Source: Dysidea avara (Eukaryota > Porifera > Demospongiae > Dictyoceratida > Dysideidae). From it: 64,000 nt of DNA. Shown here in pieces: positions 42,470 to 56,500 of this stretch. How positions within the stretch are numbered: the first letter of the stretch is position 1; the number at the start of each line of letters is the position of its first letter. Below the pieces are notes generated by a model. The model was not told the origin of the DNA and ran no database searches. It worked only from the letters and a program-made list of their open reading frames with translations. The DNA is taken from positions 24,378,672-24,442,671 of the forward strand of contig NC_089277.1 in the NCBI RefSeq assembly GCF_963678975.1. Reading direction: 5' to 3'. Both the position numbers and the translations under genes were made by a program.

Positions 42470-45400
42470 TGCAAGTTATTCTGTAGGGAGTTCAGCTACA
42501 AATAATGTTATAGACAATTAAGCTACAAGCAAGTCACCCTGTAGAGAGTTCAGCTACAAATATGTTGCTGTAGAGATTCAGAACATTATAAGTCACACTG
42601 AAGAGAATTCAGCTATAAACAAGTCACCTTGTAGAGACAAAAAGTCACTCTGTAGAGAATTCAGCTACAAACAAGTCACTGCGTAAAGGGTTCAGCTACA
42701 AAATAGCTACCCAGTAGAGAGTTCATCTAGATCAGCTACAAACAAGTTACTTTACACTGTGAAAAAAGAGGGATATAAGATGGTATTTCCAGTGGCTTAT
42801 TGAATACAAAAAAGCTTGGTATAACCTGTATTATACTAACAATCTCATGTAAGACTTCAGTTAATGTGTTAAATATACTGAAACCATATATGCAATGGTA
42901 TAGTGTGGGCATTATACTAGATATAAGCTATTTGAGGGAATGTGGTAAATAAACTGAAACCATATATGCAATAGTATAGTATGGATTATACTAAAGTATA
43001 AAATGAGTATAATACAGGATTTATATTAAGGCTTATTTGTATTCAATAAGCCACTGGAAATACCATATTATATCCCACTTTTTGCACAGTGTTATGCAAT
43101 GTTCAGTTACAAGTAAGTCACTCTGTAGAGACTTCAGCTACAAACAAGTCACTCTGTAGTACAAACAAGTCACCGTGTAGCTGGAGAGTTCAACAACCAA
43201 TCAAAAAAAAACCACTCTGTAAAGAGTTCAGCTATACAAACATGTTATAACTCTATAGAGAAAGTTATAACTCTATAGAGAGATCAGCTAGAAACAATTA
43301 GTCATCCAGTAGAGAGATCAGCTACAAGTCATCACCTTATAGAGAGTTTAGTTACAAAGGAACCACCATGTAGAGAGTTCAGCTGCAAACATATCACCCT
43401 GTAGAGAGTGCAGCTATGAACAGATCACCCTGTAGAGAGTTCAGCTAGAAAAAGTCATCCTGTAGAGAGATCAGCTAAAAGGATCGCCTTGCAGAGAGTT
43501 CAACTACAAACAAATCACTCTGCAGATACAAGTCACCCTATATAGAGAGATCAGCTAGAAGAAGTTACCTTGTAAAGAGCTCAGCTACAAAGAAACCATC
43601 ATATAAAGAGTTCAGCTTCAAACAAATCATCCTGTAGAAAGTTCAGCTACGAACAGATCACCCTGTAGAGAGATCAGCTAGAAACTAGTCACCCCATAGA
43701 GAGAGCAGCTACAAAGACACCATCCTGTAGAGAGTTCTATTACAAACAGATAACCCTATAGAGAGTTCAGCTACAAACAATTCACCCTGTAGAGAGAGCT
43801 CCTAGAAGATGTCACCTTGTAGATAGTTCAGCTACAAACAACAAACCACCCTGTAGAAAGATCAGCTAGAAGAAGTCACCTTGTAGAGAGTTAAGTTACA
43901 AACAAACCACCACGTAGACAGTTCAGCTAGAAGAAGTTACCTTGTAGAGAGTTCAGCTACAAAGAAACCATACTGTAAAGAGCTCAGCTGCAAACAAATC
44001 ACCTGTACAGAGCTCAGCTGCAAACAAATCACCTGTACAGAATTCAGATACAATCAAATCACCCTGTAGAAATATCAGTTAGAAGGAGTTACCTTGTAGA
44101 GAGTTCCGTTACAAAGAAACCACCATGTAGAGAATTCAGCTACAAACAAACCACCACGTACAGAGTTCAGCCAGACGAAGTTACCTTGTAGAGAGTTCAG
44201 CTACCAAGAAACCATTCTTTAAAGAGCTCAGCTGCAAACAAATCACCTATATACAGAATTCAGCTACAAACAAATCACCCTGTAGAGAGATCAGCTAGAA
44301 GATGTTACCTTGTAGATAGTTCATCTACAAACAAATCACCCTGTAGAAAGATCAGCTAGAAGAAGTCACCTTGTTCAGCTACACACAAACCACCATGTAG
44401 AGAGTTCAGCTAGAAGAAGTTACCTTGTATTAGGGAGTTCAGCTACAAAGAAACCATCATGTACAGAGTTCAGTTGCAAACAAATCACCTGTAGAGAGTT
44501 CAACTACAAACAAATCTCCCTGTAGAGAGATCAACTAGAAGAAGTTATCTTGTAGATAGTTCAGCTACAAACAAATCTCCCTGTAGAGAGATCAGCTAGA
44601 AGAAGTTTCCTTGTAGAGAGTTCAGCTACAAACAAATCACCCTGTAGAAAGATCAGCTAGAAGAAATCACCTTGTAGAGAGTTTAGTTACAACTAAACCA
44701 CCATGTAAAGAGTTCAGCTATAAACTATACCTTGTAGAGACATCAGCTAGAAGAAGTTACCTTGTAGAGAGTTCAGCTACAAAGAAACCATTCTGTAAAG
44801 AATTCAGCTGCAAACAAATCACCTGTACAAAATTCAGGTACAAAAAATAACCCTGTAGAAAGATCAGCTAGAAGAAGTTACCTTGTAGAGAGTTCAGTTA
44901 CAAAGAAAACACATGTAGAGAATTCAGCTACAAACAAATCATCCTGTAGAGAGATGAGCTAGAGGAAATTACCTTGTAGAGAGTTCAGCTGCAAAGAAAT
45001 CACCCTGTAGAAAATTCAGCCACAAACAAATTGCCCTGTAGAAAGATCAGTTAGAAGAAGTTACCTTGTAGAGAGTTCAGCTACAAAGAAACCATTCTGT
45101 AAAGAGTTCAGCTGCAAACAAATCACCTGCACAGAATTCAGCTACAAACAAATCTCCCTGTAGAGAGATCAGCTAGATGTAGTTACCTTGTAGATAGTTC
45201 AGCTACAAACAAATTACCCTGTAGAAAGATCAGCTAGAAGAAGTTACCTTGTAGAGAGTTCAGCTACAAACAAACCACCATGCAGAGAGTTCAGCTAGAA
45301 GAAGTTACCTTGTAGATAGTTCAGCTACAAAGAAACCATTCTGTAAAGAGCTCAGCTGCAAACAAATCACCTGTACAGAATTTAGCTATAAACAAATCAC

Positions 45401-45995
45401 CCTGTAGAGAGATCAGCTAGAAGAAATTACCTTGTAGAGAGTTCAGCTACAAAGAAACTATTCTGTAAAGAGTTCAGCTGCAGTCAAATCACCTGAACAG
45501 AATTCAGCTACAAACAAATCTCCCTGTAGAGAGATCAGCTAGAAGAAGTTATCTTGTAGATAGTTCAGCTACAAACAAATCACCCTGTAGAGAGATCGGC
45601 TAGAAGATGTTACCTTGTAGATAGTTCAGCTACAAACAAATCACCCTGTAGAAAGATCCGTTAGAAGAAGTCACCTTGTAGAGAGTTCAGCTACAAACAA
45701 GCCACCATGTAGAGAGTTCAGCTAGAAGAAGTTACCTTGCAGAGAGTTCAGCTACGAAGAAACCATTCTGTAAAGAGCTCAGCTGCAAACAAATCACCTT
45801 TACAGAATTCAGCTACAAACAAATCACCCTGTAGAGAGATCAGCTAGAAGAAATTACCTTGTAGATCATTCAGCTACAAACAAATCACCCTGTAGAGAGA
45901 TCAGCTAGAAGAATTTACCTTGTAGATCATTCAGCTACAAAAAAATCACCCTGTAGAGAGAGCAGCTAGAAGAAGTCACCTTGTAGTCACCTTGT
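42470..45995 (+). repeat. Minisatellite array E, split by a MITE
   Basis: About 100 units in plus orientation, in two blocks (42470-42754 and 43092-45995) separated by the MITE at 42755-43091. The right end runs directly into the 3' end of the receptor-like gene: repeat sequence ends at about 45996 (CACCTTGTAAGC) and coding sequence begins. Confidence 0.9.
42755..43091. mobile_element. MITE with CACTGTG ends and TTA target site
   Basis: Ends CACTGTGAAAAAAGAGGGAT and the inverse ATCCCACTTTTTGCACAGTG, flanked by TTA at 42752-42754 and 43092-43094. The arms continue to match for about 55 bp. 337 bp, PIF/Harbinger-like by target site. A half copy is at 41950-42115 and a shorter end at 25922-26005. 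Confidence 0.7.
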
Positions 45996-48943
45996 AAGCA
46001 TACACTAATCAAAAGTGAAAACTTCCATCCAAATAGTGGAATAGTTGGATCAAGTAACCAAAGATTCTTGGAACTGTGACTTGGTATAGTGATGATGGTA
46101 GTGTACAAAGGTGTACTAGATATGGCTTGTAGTATACTAGCGTAAGTAAGCATAAACAAGGTTGCTAGTACTGGTAGTGCTCTGTTATATGTTAACCGAT
46201 AAAGTTTGCTAGAGTAACGACTTCCTACAATAATTATAAAAGTTATAAGTATCAAATAAACTGGGTATGTAAGTTGTATCCACATTTTGGCATACTTGTT
46301 CATGCCATTGTAAAAGCACATTTTAAAGGGTGGTCCAAGGTTTGCGGTGTAAATATATGATTGTAAAGCTGTCACTAACCTATCCCTTAGGTGCAATAAA
46401 GGACTAATGATCCAAATCATGTTAGCATGCAACACAATACCAGTGATTGTTCCTGAAGTCACTGTCAAGTTAAGGATGAAAAGGAGCACAGTCAGAAATA
46501 AGCCAGTAAATGCAAAATATATGATGAATAATAAATGTGTGTTGGAGCATCTCTTACACTGGTTTGATCCAAGCACTACACTGCACCCTTCTGTACATTG
46601 TGAGCACAAGAGACTAGTTCTGTGAGGTTGACATTGAGCATCTGCATCATGTAAATTGATCTTTGTTGTACCTGGTAGACAATAATCAATAGGACAGTCA
46701 ATAACTATGTTATAATATCTAGTTGAGTTCATTAATGCATTACCCAATATATAGATATTAGGGAATCTTCTCACTGTTTGACTACTTATCATACACTCAT
46801 AAATGTATTTTCTAAGATCAGGATCACAGTCACAAATTCCATGTTGTAATGTAAATCCTAATGGACATGGAAGAAGGTGGACATAGAAGACATCATAAGA
46901 TGTGAACAAGTTTGGTTGAGCTGTTAGGAATAATTCAAAAACTCCTGCACTCTCTGAAGCAATAGGGAAGTACACTAAGTTTGTGCGTTGTCAATAAAAC
47001 ACATGTCTCATGCTGTTGTGTTCATAAATTTTACAAGCAGATTCAGATAAATTATCATTATATGTTTCAACATACATGATACTAACTATTCCATCATTGT
47101 ATGGCAGACATAAATTAACAGTCAAATTTTCACCAGGATATACAGGACCTAACTGATTAACACTACAATTGTAATGTGATGATGGTGGACAATAACACAC
47201 TGTGGTGTGGTCACCCAAGTGGAAAAAAAGTAGGTTATTAGTTACTTTTAAGGTTACAATTTCTTTGTTTCCAATTGAAGAAATATTGTTTTTAAATGCT
47301 GCACCAGGAGCCCATTTACAGTGGGAGGCTAATTTACTGATTGAGTGATATATTCTATTGTTATACCACCTATTGAAATATAAATTGGTCTGAAAACTAT
47401 TAAATTGGTTGTTTACCGGTGAGTAGTATTGAAATAGACAATAAGGATAAGGATTATTGTATCTGGTGGGAACACGTATCAGCTGATTGCTTACGGTGTT
47501 GTGAAGTAATGTTAGGTTAGCAATGCCTGACAACACTGAGTAACACTGTTTACAGTCTAGAGAAATTAATTGCTTACAATGATTATTATCAAACAGTATA
47601 CTATTTGAAAATTTTAACATGGTGGAAGATAAGTAAATAGCTTCACTCATAAACATAAATCTGTTATTAATAAATCTGGTTATTCCATTAAAGTGTATTT
47701 GTCCACATTGCAGTGATAGAAGAGTTTGTGCTCTATTATCTTCTGCAATAAAGTACCCTGTAGTGGAAATCAAATAGGACAAATGGTAGTGTGACAGACA
47801 TGGCATTTCTAGATCTGTTTTCACTTTCAAAAGAGTGTGCTTATTTTTATAAAACATCACATTGTTGACATGTAATGCAAAATCAAGACAATCTGAGGAT
47901 ATTGTAATGCTCAGTAGTGAGACATCTGATGTACTGTTGTATTCATTATAATAATTTGTATGAGAAATTAAACTTTCATTAAATATGACAACATGTTTTG
48001 GGTAGTTAGCAGGATCAGAAATGCAAGGGATATTGTACCAAATATCAATAAGATTACTGGTTATATTGTTTGAAACAAAATTACATCCAAAAAAGGAGAT
48101 AATGACATCTGATGAAGATGTGATGTCAAAGTATATGTTATAATCAATATTCCAGTTAGAAAAATTTGAGTGTTTAATAGTAACAAACACATTAAAACTT
48201 CTGATTACCATATCAAGTGCTGTTGTACCTGAACGACAACTGCAATCAGATTTACAATTACCTATCAATGCAATATTGCTAATATTAATAAATCCTTTTT
48301 CATCCTGTTCCACAGTGCTGCCATATTCATCTTCATCATAATGGAAGTATAAACCATAGCTGCACCAAGATTGTTTAGCTTGCTTACCCATCAATATAGT
48401 GACATTCTCAAAATTATTCCTTCCCATCATATTAAAAGCAAATATACCATATCTCACTGGGTAGTAAATGTATGTATTGGTAATACTTACATCAGTACAG
48501 CAATGAAAATACATTGCTGCCCAATAGTTTTGGGATGTATAAATATACATAACTCTGGGTAGGATTTTTGATATTAAACAGCCACATCCTTCAAGCTTTA
48601 TGTGTTTAATCAGCAGAGTAGTGACATTGTAAAAATAAATACTATGATCAGGTAAACATCTGATGACACTTACAGGTGAGGTAGGGTCATTGGTATTTGG
48701 TGTACCAATCAGTGAAAAGTTACTGAGATTTTGAATTATCAAATGATTTTGCAAATGATAGTACTCTCCTTGACCAAAGAACAATGTTGTATCAGACACA
48801 AAGTACACATCAGAGTTGTTAGTGAAGTATTCTAGTGTATGACAAGGTGGTTGTAGACATGGGGTATCATCAGGATGAACACGATATTGATTATGAGCAG
48901 CAAGTACAATGGTTAGTAGCCCAGTAAGCAAAATGTAGATCAT
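45996..48943 (-). pseudogene. Receptor-like multi-pass membrane protein, disrupted
   Basis: One reading frame from ATG at 48941-48943 (signal peptide MIYILLTGLLTIVLA) to about 46000, broken by a single in-frame TGA at 46991-46993. The N-terminal ~640 residues are rich in Asn and short hydrophobic strands with periodic spacing, like a right-handed beta-helix ectodomain with many N-glycosylation sites. After the stop the frame continues: a CPLGFTLQHGICDCDP cysteine module, CSQCTEGCS/CKRC knuckles, then four clear membrane spans (LLFIIYFAFTGLFLTVLLFI; GIVLHANMIWIISPLL; YPVYLILITFIIIV; LPVLATLFMLTYASI) and the start of a fifth (FGWKFSLLISV). There the frame enters minisatellite array E and ends at 45935. 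The C-terminal membrane part is thus lost or replaced. I recognise the architecture from sponge-expanded families but not a function. A recoded TGA or sequencing error is possible. Confidence 0.7.
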
Positions 48944-48952
48944 GATGATCAC

Positions 48953-50577
48953 TACATAACATTCATAATAATATAATTATGTAGCTATGTATACTTTTAC
49001 GCATGTACATTATCTTTCTGAAAGTATACAGTACACCACATAACAAATCTAAACTAAAGATATAAACGTATACACAGACAGTAAATAAATTAAAGTGATT
49101 TCATGCATTACCTTGACAATGTATTACTAGCAGTGCCATAACTTTGGGCAAAGCAATTGCTACAGTTTACTTATAAGAGATAATTAAGCCACGTCAATGA
49201 GGACCTGAATTGCAAAATAGTTACTCTGTTAAGTACATTGTTTATCATTTCATGTACTCAATGACTAATAATGAAACCAAAACTTCTATTGCTAAACATG
49301 CATTTACAATACAGCTGTAGCTACAACACTGTTATGCGTTCATCCTTGGATTATAATTGAGAGTTGTTATTCTCTAGAGTTTGCCTAGAGTAGCTATATG
49401 TGTGGTGCTTGTGTTCATTGCCATCGCATTATTGCGCCATAGCTAGCTAGCAATTTATGTTTCTCATTTTCTAGCCACAGTTTTTAATTTGTAACACTGA
49501 TCACATTAATAAAAATCAATGTATATACTAAAATATTTATCTTATTGTATAGTCATCAAAATTGTGTGATATAATGTAATGTACAATGATTATGTGTCAG
49601 ACACATTTTCTGTGTACTAGCATTAGGTATTTTGAATGAAGATTGTGTTCAAGAGCTGACTGTTTTATTAGAGTATGTTGTATTTCCTGACTTGTAGTAA
49701 GAGTAAGTGACTGCTCTATTAGAGTATTACGTGTTTTTTAGATATAACAACAATGTGTTCATTATTTGCTTTTGTTCTGGTGTGCACATTGCACATTAGA
49801 AGGCTAAATTCTTCCTGTTATGCATAATGCTTGATGCTTTTGCTAATTAGCCTATAGCTGTATATGTTCAAAATTTTGCCAGCACAATTGACACAAGCCT
49901 ATTTGACAAGTCCTGTTTGTAGTGTAAGTTTAGGCTAGAATTTAATAAAGCATCATAGCATAACAGGGTAGTGAATGGGAATGCCATTAAGGCTAATGAC
50001 TGTGCCATTCTTTCAATAAATGTAAACACAAATTATTTCAATGAAGATCAAGTATAAGCGTGTACACATTCTATTCACCATATCCAGCTCAGACAGTTTA
50101 CCATATCCAGCTCAGACAGTTTACCATATCCATCAATAGAAAGTTACAGCTCAAAGGATGACCTATGCAAGATACTGTTCTGCAGTTCAAAGAGAACACA
50201 AGCCACACAATTCCAACATGGCAACAACAAAGGCACTATCTTGAAAATGAAACACAAGTGTATACAGCTACCACACAATGGGGAACAAGTACACAGTTAC
50301 AACAAACAATAACAAAGTTCAGCACTCACAACAATGAAGTTCATACTGCATAGCACAAGCTCATGCAAATTTTTGTCATTTAATACAACATAATTGTTTA
50401 GTGCACTGTTCAGCTGTTCCAAATACAAACTACACTGTATACAGTGTGTAAAATATATCATGTATTTATACAGTAAAACCTTTAGCCATCCATAAATATA
50501 TTATACACTCCAGAAATTTTGATGCTATTAAAAATACAAGTTAATAAACAAGAATTTACAGTAAGTTATAAAACCTT
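48953..50577. other. Intergenic; short tandem repeat and motif copies
   Basis: No gene seen. Contains inverse copies of the CTGCTCTATTAGAGTAT motif at 49657-49680 and 49707-49730, and a 23-bp tandem repeat (CCATATCCAGCTCAGACAGT plus TTA) of about 2.3 copies at 50078-50131. Confidence 0.5.
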
Positions 50578-50591
50578 GACCATTACAAAAG

Positions 50592-53500
50592 CTAAGTATT
50601 TACTACATCAGAATGAGAGTCATTGTATTGTATCTTTTTATTAACACCATCATCACTGAAATCAACTAGTCTATCATATTTGGGAGGACAACACCTCCAC
50701 TCACAGAATAGTGAGTGTCCATAGTTGTACCAGTAGCCAATACTGAACACTGACTGGTCTGTACCTCCTTCAGGTACTGATATAATATTGTATAGGATCA
50801 GTCCAAACATGATCACCACAAATCCTCCAATATAGAAGGCTGAGAACTGTACAGCATTATGTATGGATGTAAAGATAGTGATAAATTTACTCCTCACGTT
50901 ATTGTCAAACAAGAAGATGGCAAAAATCAGGCTGTACACATTTGTGGTTAGTAGAGACAAGCTTACGATCATAGAGGAAGATTGTTGGATAATTGCAAGG
51001 AAAAAGAAGTAGTAGCCAATGTTGCAAGCATGGTAGCCAGTAAAGTACAACACTAAATGAAACAGGGTAATTGTATAATACTGATATTAGACCAACTATC
51101 ACCATAATTATATAGTACTTATGTTCATGATCATTGAGCAATAAAAATAAATTTATAAACGCATAATTCTAAATTGCTGAATTTAGCACGGACATACAAA
51201 TTACCAAGTAGCTATATATTGGTATTTGTAGTATGGTGCGTGGGCAGATCAAAGGCTGCTGTCAGTGTTACAAATCAGTTGTAAACTGGTTTACAAATAA
51301 TTGTAGTATGGCTTAGTACTTCTTTTGGCCACACAGTCTGGCCACTAATTAGTTCAAAGACTTCAAACAAAACCAAACACCAGACCAACACAGGAAGTCA
51401 CAATACAAGACTAGTACATCAAGGACTGACAAGGAGGTAAATCGCTCTGGAATGAATAGACACACAACACCACACTCATCTGAATGAATGGGAAGCAGTA
51501 TATATGCAACCGCTGGGCTGAGTCAGTATCTTTAGACCACATGTTTGTTTGCCAAATTAAGTTAGCTAAGGCTATTATAGTGCTGCACCACTCAACAATG
51601 AATATCAGACACTTCAGCTAGCTAAATGATGCAAAGCAGTAAAAATGGCTGGAGTGATTGACATCGATGATGAAACCTCGCGTTCGTGCTTGACAAACGC
51701 ACTACCAATGAATAAACTAGCTAACAATGAATTAACAAACCATCAAGACAGTAATTAGCGAGTAAAATCGTTCCTTGTACGCAGTGCTCAGAAGTAGCCA
51801 ATGTTAGCCTTGCTTTCTTGTTCCTTCCATGTTACAAATGGGCACTGACCTTTGATCTGCACATGCCCCATACCACAAATCAGTTCGGACACACCTATTC
51901 AGTTTGTATCTCATTCGTAAACAGCTCCAACCTTGCGCCAGTGACCCTCGGGTGTCGTGTTTACAAATCAGATACAAACCTCATGGGTATGTTACAACTA
52001 TTACATGTATCATGGCAGTAATTTGCATAACAGTGCTAAGCAAAAGCTCAACATACTTGCATGGGGGAACAGCATCTAAATGGATTAAAATAATCACCAC
52101 CCACATATTACCTTAATTGTTTATTCAATTAATATTATCATGTGATCTCTCATTCACAATATGTATAGTAGAATGGGAGGTGGGGCTAGGTTGGTAATTT
52201 ATTAACTAAAACTAGTATCAATATGGCAAAAGGATGCAGCTAATTATTGGTTTCTACTGATTACCAATCCGAGTATCAGTACAACTCTAGTTATAGTCAC
52301 ATGCATCACACACTTTATGTTAAGCACTCTAACTGGTTACTAGATACGTATGTAGTTGAAAGGAATTAAGAACATTCAAGCATGGACCAGTTACACATAT
52401 ATGTAGCAATAATAACTATGTGGTAACTTTTCATAGAGGAAAAGGCAAGTTACCCAGTAAAAGCTTTACATTTGTAACATGTACAGTATTTCTGCCTTTA
52501 AATAGTTTATACTTTTGCAATTGAGCAAAGATCATTCGTCCCAAAGTGTCCACATAAAAACATATCTAAGTGCTTTGTTCACCTACCAGCTGGTAAGTCC
52601 CATTTCATTTCAACTAGAGTTACTCGGTCTAAAATACACCTAAAGAACATAATAAGAGACTGGTGTCAGTTTTAAGTAATTGTACATACAACATACAGGT
52701 AACAATGCCAGTGTACAGTATAGTCAGTCCATGTTCACCTGAGCCCCTGCCAAATATAGTAATATCAAAGAGGTGAATATGTGTTCACTCCCAATGGTTT
52801 TGTACTAGAACAAGTATGTTTTCATACTATAAACATGTTTGCGTGCCTGAATCGTCCATATACTATCTTTCAAAGCCTTACAACTCACTTTTTCTTGCCC
52901 ATATCAAAGTGCTTTTTGATAAAAAGTTCTAGTATTTGAAGGGCTTCACAGTGCTACTAAATGTTTGGGCAGCTGGCCCATGTAACAAACAAGAAAAGAG
53001 GGCTCAGGTGAATGCGAACTGACTATAAATTACATCTACCATACATACCAAAACTTTGCATGTATACAATTGATCCATTCACGTGTACATGTGTGTGTGC
53101 ATGTGCGTGTATGTGCATGCATCCATCTATTCATCCATGCTTGTTTGCACGGTATGTACTTGGCACCAGGCTTATGTAAGGACCCCATGAAAAGTTGACA
53201 CAAATTCAGTGGGTAGCATCCAAAGTTTATACACAATCATGTGTGCATGCACTTACACTTGTATGCCTGTGACCACTGCTCCACAAAATGACAACAATCC
53301 TAGGGTGTCTAAAAAAGATAATCGACCTTTGAGGAAGAACTCTGAACCAACATTTATGATAGCAAATGAAATTCCAGCAGCAACACATAGCAAATCTCCA
53401 ACCTGTGGATTACTACCTACAGTAATTGAAACAAGCACACAATATACTGTAGTAAACAGTAAGGTAGTATACACCTAACTAATAATTTCATTATTAAAGG

Positions 53501-56500
53501 TAGCAGAACATATATACCAATATACATGTGATGCCTTAACTACAATAGCTCACTGGATTTCTGCACGTGCAATAATACAGGTTTATAAATACTGATCTCG
53601 GCAAAGTAGTGGCATACCTAGGGGTAGCCCTGGACAGGTGTGTGCGACCAGCCGGCCACCTACTATTGCTAGGCCAATAGTGCAAGAATAATATGGTAAT
53701 ATATACTGTAAATTGTATGTATCTCTCTTGAGAAATGAAATTGAAATTTGATTAAGATGTGATCCATATCATATACACACCATTTTCCCACTGAACTATG
53801 CTATAATGCCATCATTCATCTCTTGTTTCACTACTTTTATATTGCTTAAACTATTATACACTAGATAGTTAGGGTATTTTTGTTATAGCATACAGCTATG
53901 TGTGACTGTTCTGTTTGGGTGACTGCTGTATCAGAGTATCTTGAGTCAGAGTTTTACCTACCAGGGGGCATGTCACTATATCATATTTTCACTGTGTTAG
54001 CATTATGAATACAGCTAGACCAATAATAACGTGGTGTGTCATCGTGTAGGGGTAACTAGATTGTTAAGAAGTGTGGTCTCAGTGCTCAATCATTATTAAT
54101 CAACCAAGATTGCGTTAATAGGCATGGTATTATACCTAATGTGAAGTTACAGGTATCTACCAAGTGTAAGCTCTTTAATAAGTTTACAGAATCTAAATAT
54201 GCTGCTCAAGAAAAATGTTGATAGGGAAAATTAATGTCTCAAAGTGGTTTCATTGCATCAAGATGGAGTAATACTATTCCGTAAAGGTGATTTTTGTTGT
54301 GTAAGATGTCTCTAAGATGATTTTTATAGGCAGCATTTTAGGCTGTGCACGTCACTTTTAGGGAAATCCGTACTTAAACAGTACAGTATTGATAATCTAC
54401 AATGGGACACAAAATGATAATCCTAATTGTCAAATCCAGTATTATAAACACAAATATGATATCAGCCTTAATGACATTATCTGATGTGCATATCCAATTG
54501 CAACTAGCTGGGACTCAAACACTTTATAAAACAGACAGTACAGTATATGAGACAAATGTACAGTATACTTCTTATACTACTATAATGCCTCATTTATGGA
54601 GCCACACTTTTATCAAAACACAGCACCGATAATAACAAAGTGGTGTTATTCACAAGTGTACAAAATTTTACCATAATAAAAATGCACAGTAGGAATATAA
54701 CACTTCTTATTGTTTTACTGTGATTTAATATCATGCACTACTCCAGCTTGTTTCAGTACTTTTTATCAATGTGGTATGGTCCCTACTCTAGTTGAAAATT
54801 CCAAATTTTTTTGTGTACTTGTTTGTTAACTAAGTAATAGTATTACTGGTGAACCCACGCATACTGCACTGAAATGACGCCACGAGCCCCATCTATATCA
54901 ATTATTGTCTGAAAAGTGAAGTATCCATTCCGCTTCATTGTCAGCTACGTTCAACCCGTTACACAGCATTACAAAACAACAACTGTTCAAAAAGTACCTT
55001 TGCAATCCATGCATACCAAAAGAAAGAAATGGCGCCATGCACCCCAGTTATATCAATTATCATCTGAAAAGTGATGTATCCATTACGCTTTGTTGTCGGC
55101 TATGTTCAACCCGTTACACAGCAGTACGATACAAGAACTGTTTGAAAAGCACCTTTGCAATCATAATAGCTAGCCACTATGAAAATACAAACAATTTCCG
55201 TTTCAAAGGGAAGCCATCACATGCTACTGCCAAATCGACACTTTTCGCTGTCAGCAAAGATGAATGGGACATAAAGGAGGACACTGGTAAGTCCATGAAG
55301 AATGTATTGTACGTACTGCGGTATGCCAAAGGGCACCTCTTGGGCCAAGGCGACATCAAACAGTGAAAAAATAAAGCCCGTAGCCTTAGCCGTTATCGAG
55401 TTACGCGAATCAGTCAGGTAGTCAGTCAGTCAGGCAGTCAACAGAAAATTCTGTTAAATATTTCCGTAGCAACTTGTTGAAAGCATTTCGGGTTGATCTG
55501 AAAGCTTGTTTGGGACTAGTTTTACCTAACCAATACTGCCTTATTGTCATCTGGGAAAATTGAGGCTGGTTTTTGGGTGATGTTATTTTGTGGGCCACAC
55601 CTACTCCTTTTGTGGTCCCTATTCTACAGTATTATCGTACTGTATGATATGGTCATTGTGTACACTTTAAAAAATGTATATATAATTCCGGCCATGTTAT
55701 TTCTATAAAATCACCTAGCAACCACTTTTTAACAATGTTGTTATAGTGATTGTGTTGAACGGGTTCCATAGAGTAGCCACACAATGGAAATCAGTTATAC
55801 AGATGCTACTGTATGTTGGGTTCAAATGCCTAAACATTTGCTGAATTAGAGTAGTTGGTGTTAGATTACTTTAATTGTCTGAACAAGAACAACAATGTCA
55901 GAAAACTGAGAATTTGTTTTGGTCCCATGTATGAGATGCACAGGCAAACCTCAAGATGTAACTTTTTCGGCACATACAGTACGTTCACATGTATACAACA
56001 CTCTATTACTACACTATACCTTGATCTTTGTTCTCTTTAATATCTTGTAGGAGTATTAAAACCATTCCAAGAGTGCCGATGATTATAGCTACATAATGAA
56101 TCAGTTTGTACCTTGTCTTGATCACTATCGTTGCGAGAATAATGATGAACAGAGTACAGGTTGAACTAGTGATTATCTGCAGCAGATACAGTATGGTACT
56201 ATTACAGTATATCTAAACCACAGTTTATTGAAAGGGTAATATGAGAGTTGAAAAGATTTTGGGTATGCCGTACAGGTAATGTATCCAAACAAAATGGTGA
56301 CCCCGAAATGCTGCTATTAAAACTTGTCCTACACAAAGAAAAATACCTTCACAGAAGTGTCTAATGGCAAATCTACATTAATAAGAATCCTGAAAGTTGG
56401 TAACACAAAACCATCATAATTCAATTTTTCGAGGGGTCAGCAACAAGCTTAAAATCTCATAGGTTGATTCTGAAAATGTTTAGTAAAATATCCTGAAATT

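Noticed and set aside
50592..51053. Single-exon 153-residue membrane protein (and its twin at 60872-61342)
   Set aside because: Splice sites, phase and family alignment show these are the terminal exons of a multi-exon SLC35F gene with a 51/60-nt intron inside.
51644..51757. Small plus-strand ORF starting MAGVIDIDDETSRS
   Set aside because: Has an attractive start context and acidic N-terminus, but is only 37 codons, lies in an SLC35F intron, and has no supporting exon or homologue in copy 2 that I can find.
54938..55366. 142-codon ORF within an SLC35F intron
   Set aside because: Overlaps a 155-bp tandem repeat, is on the opposite strand to the gene, and has no recognisable domain.
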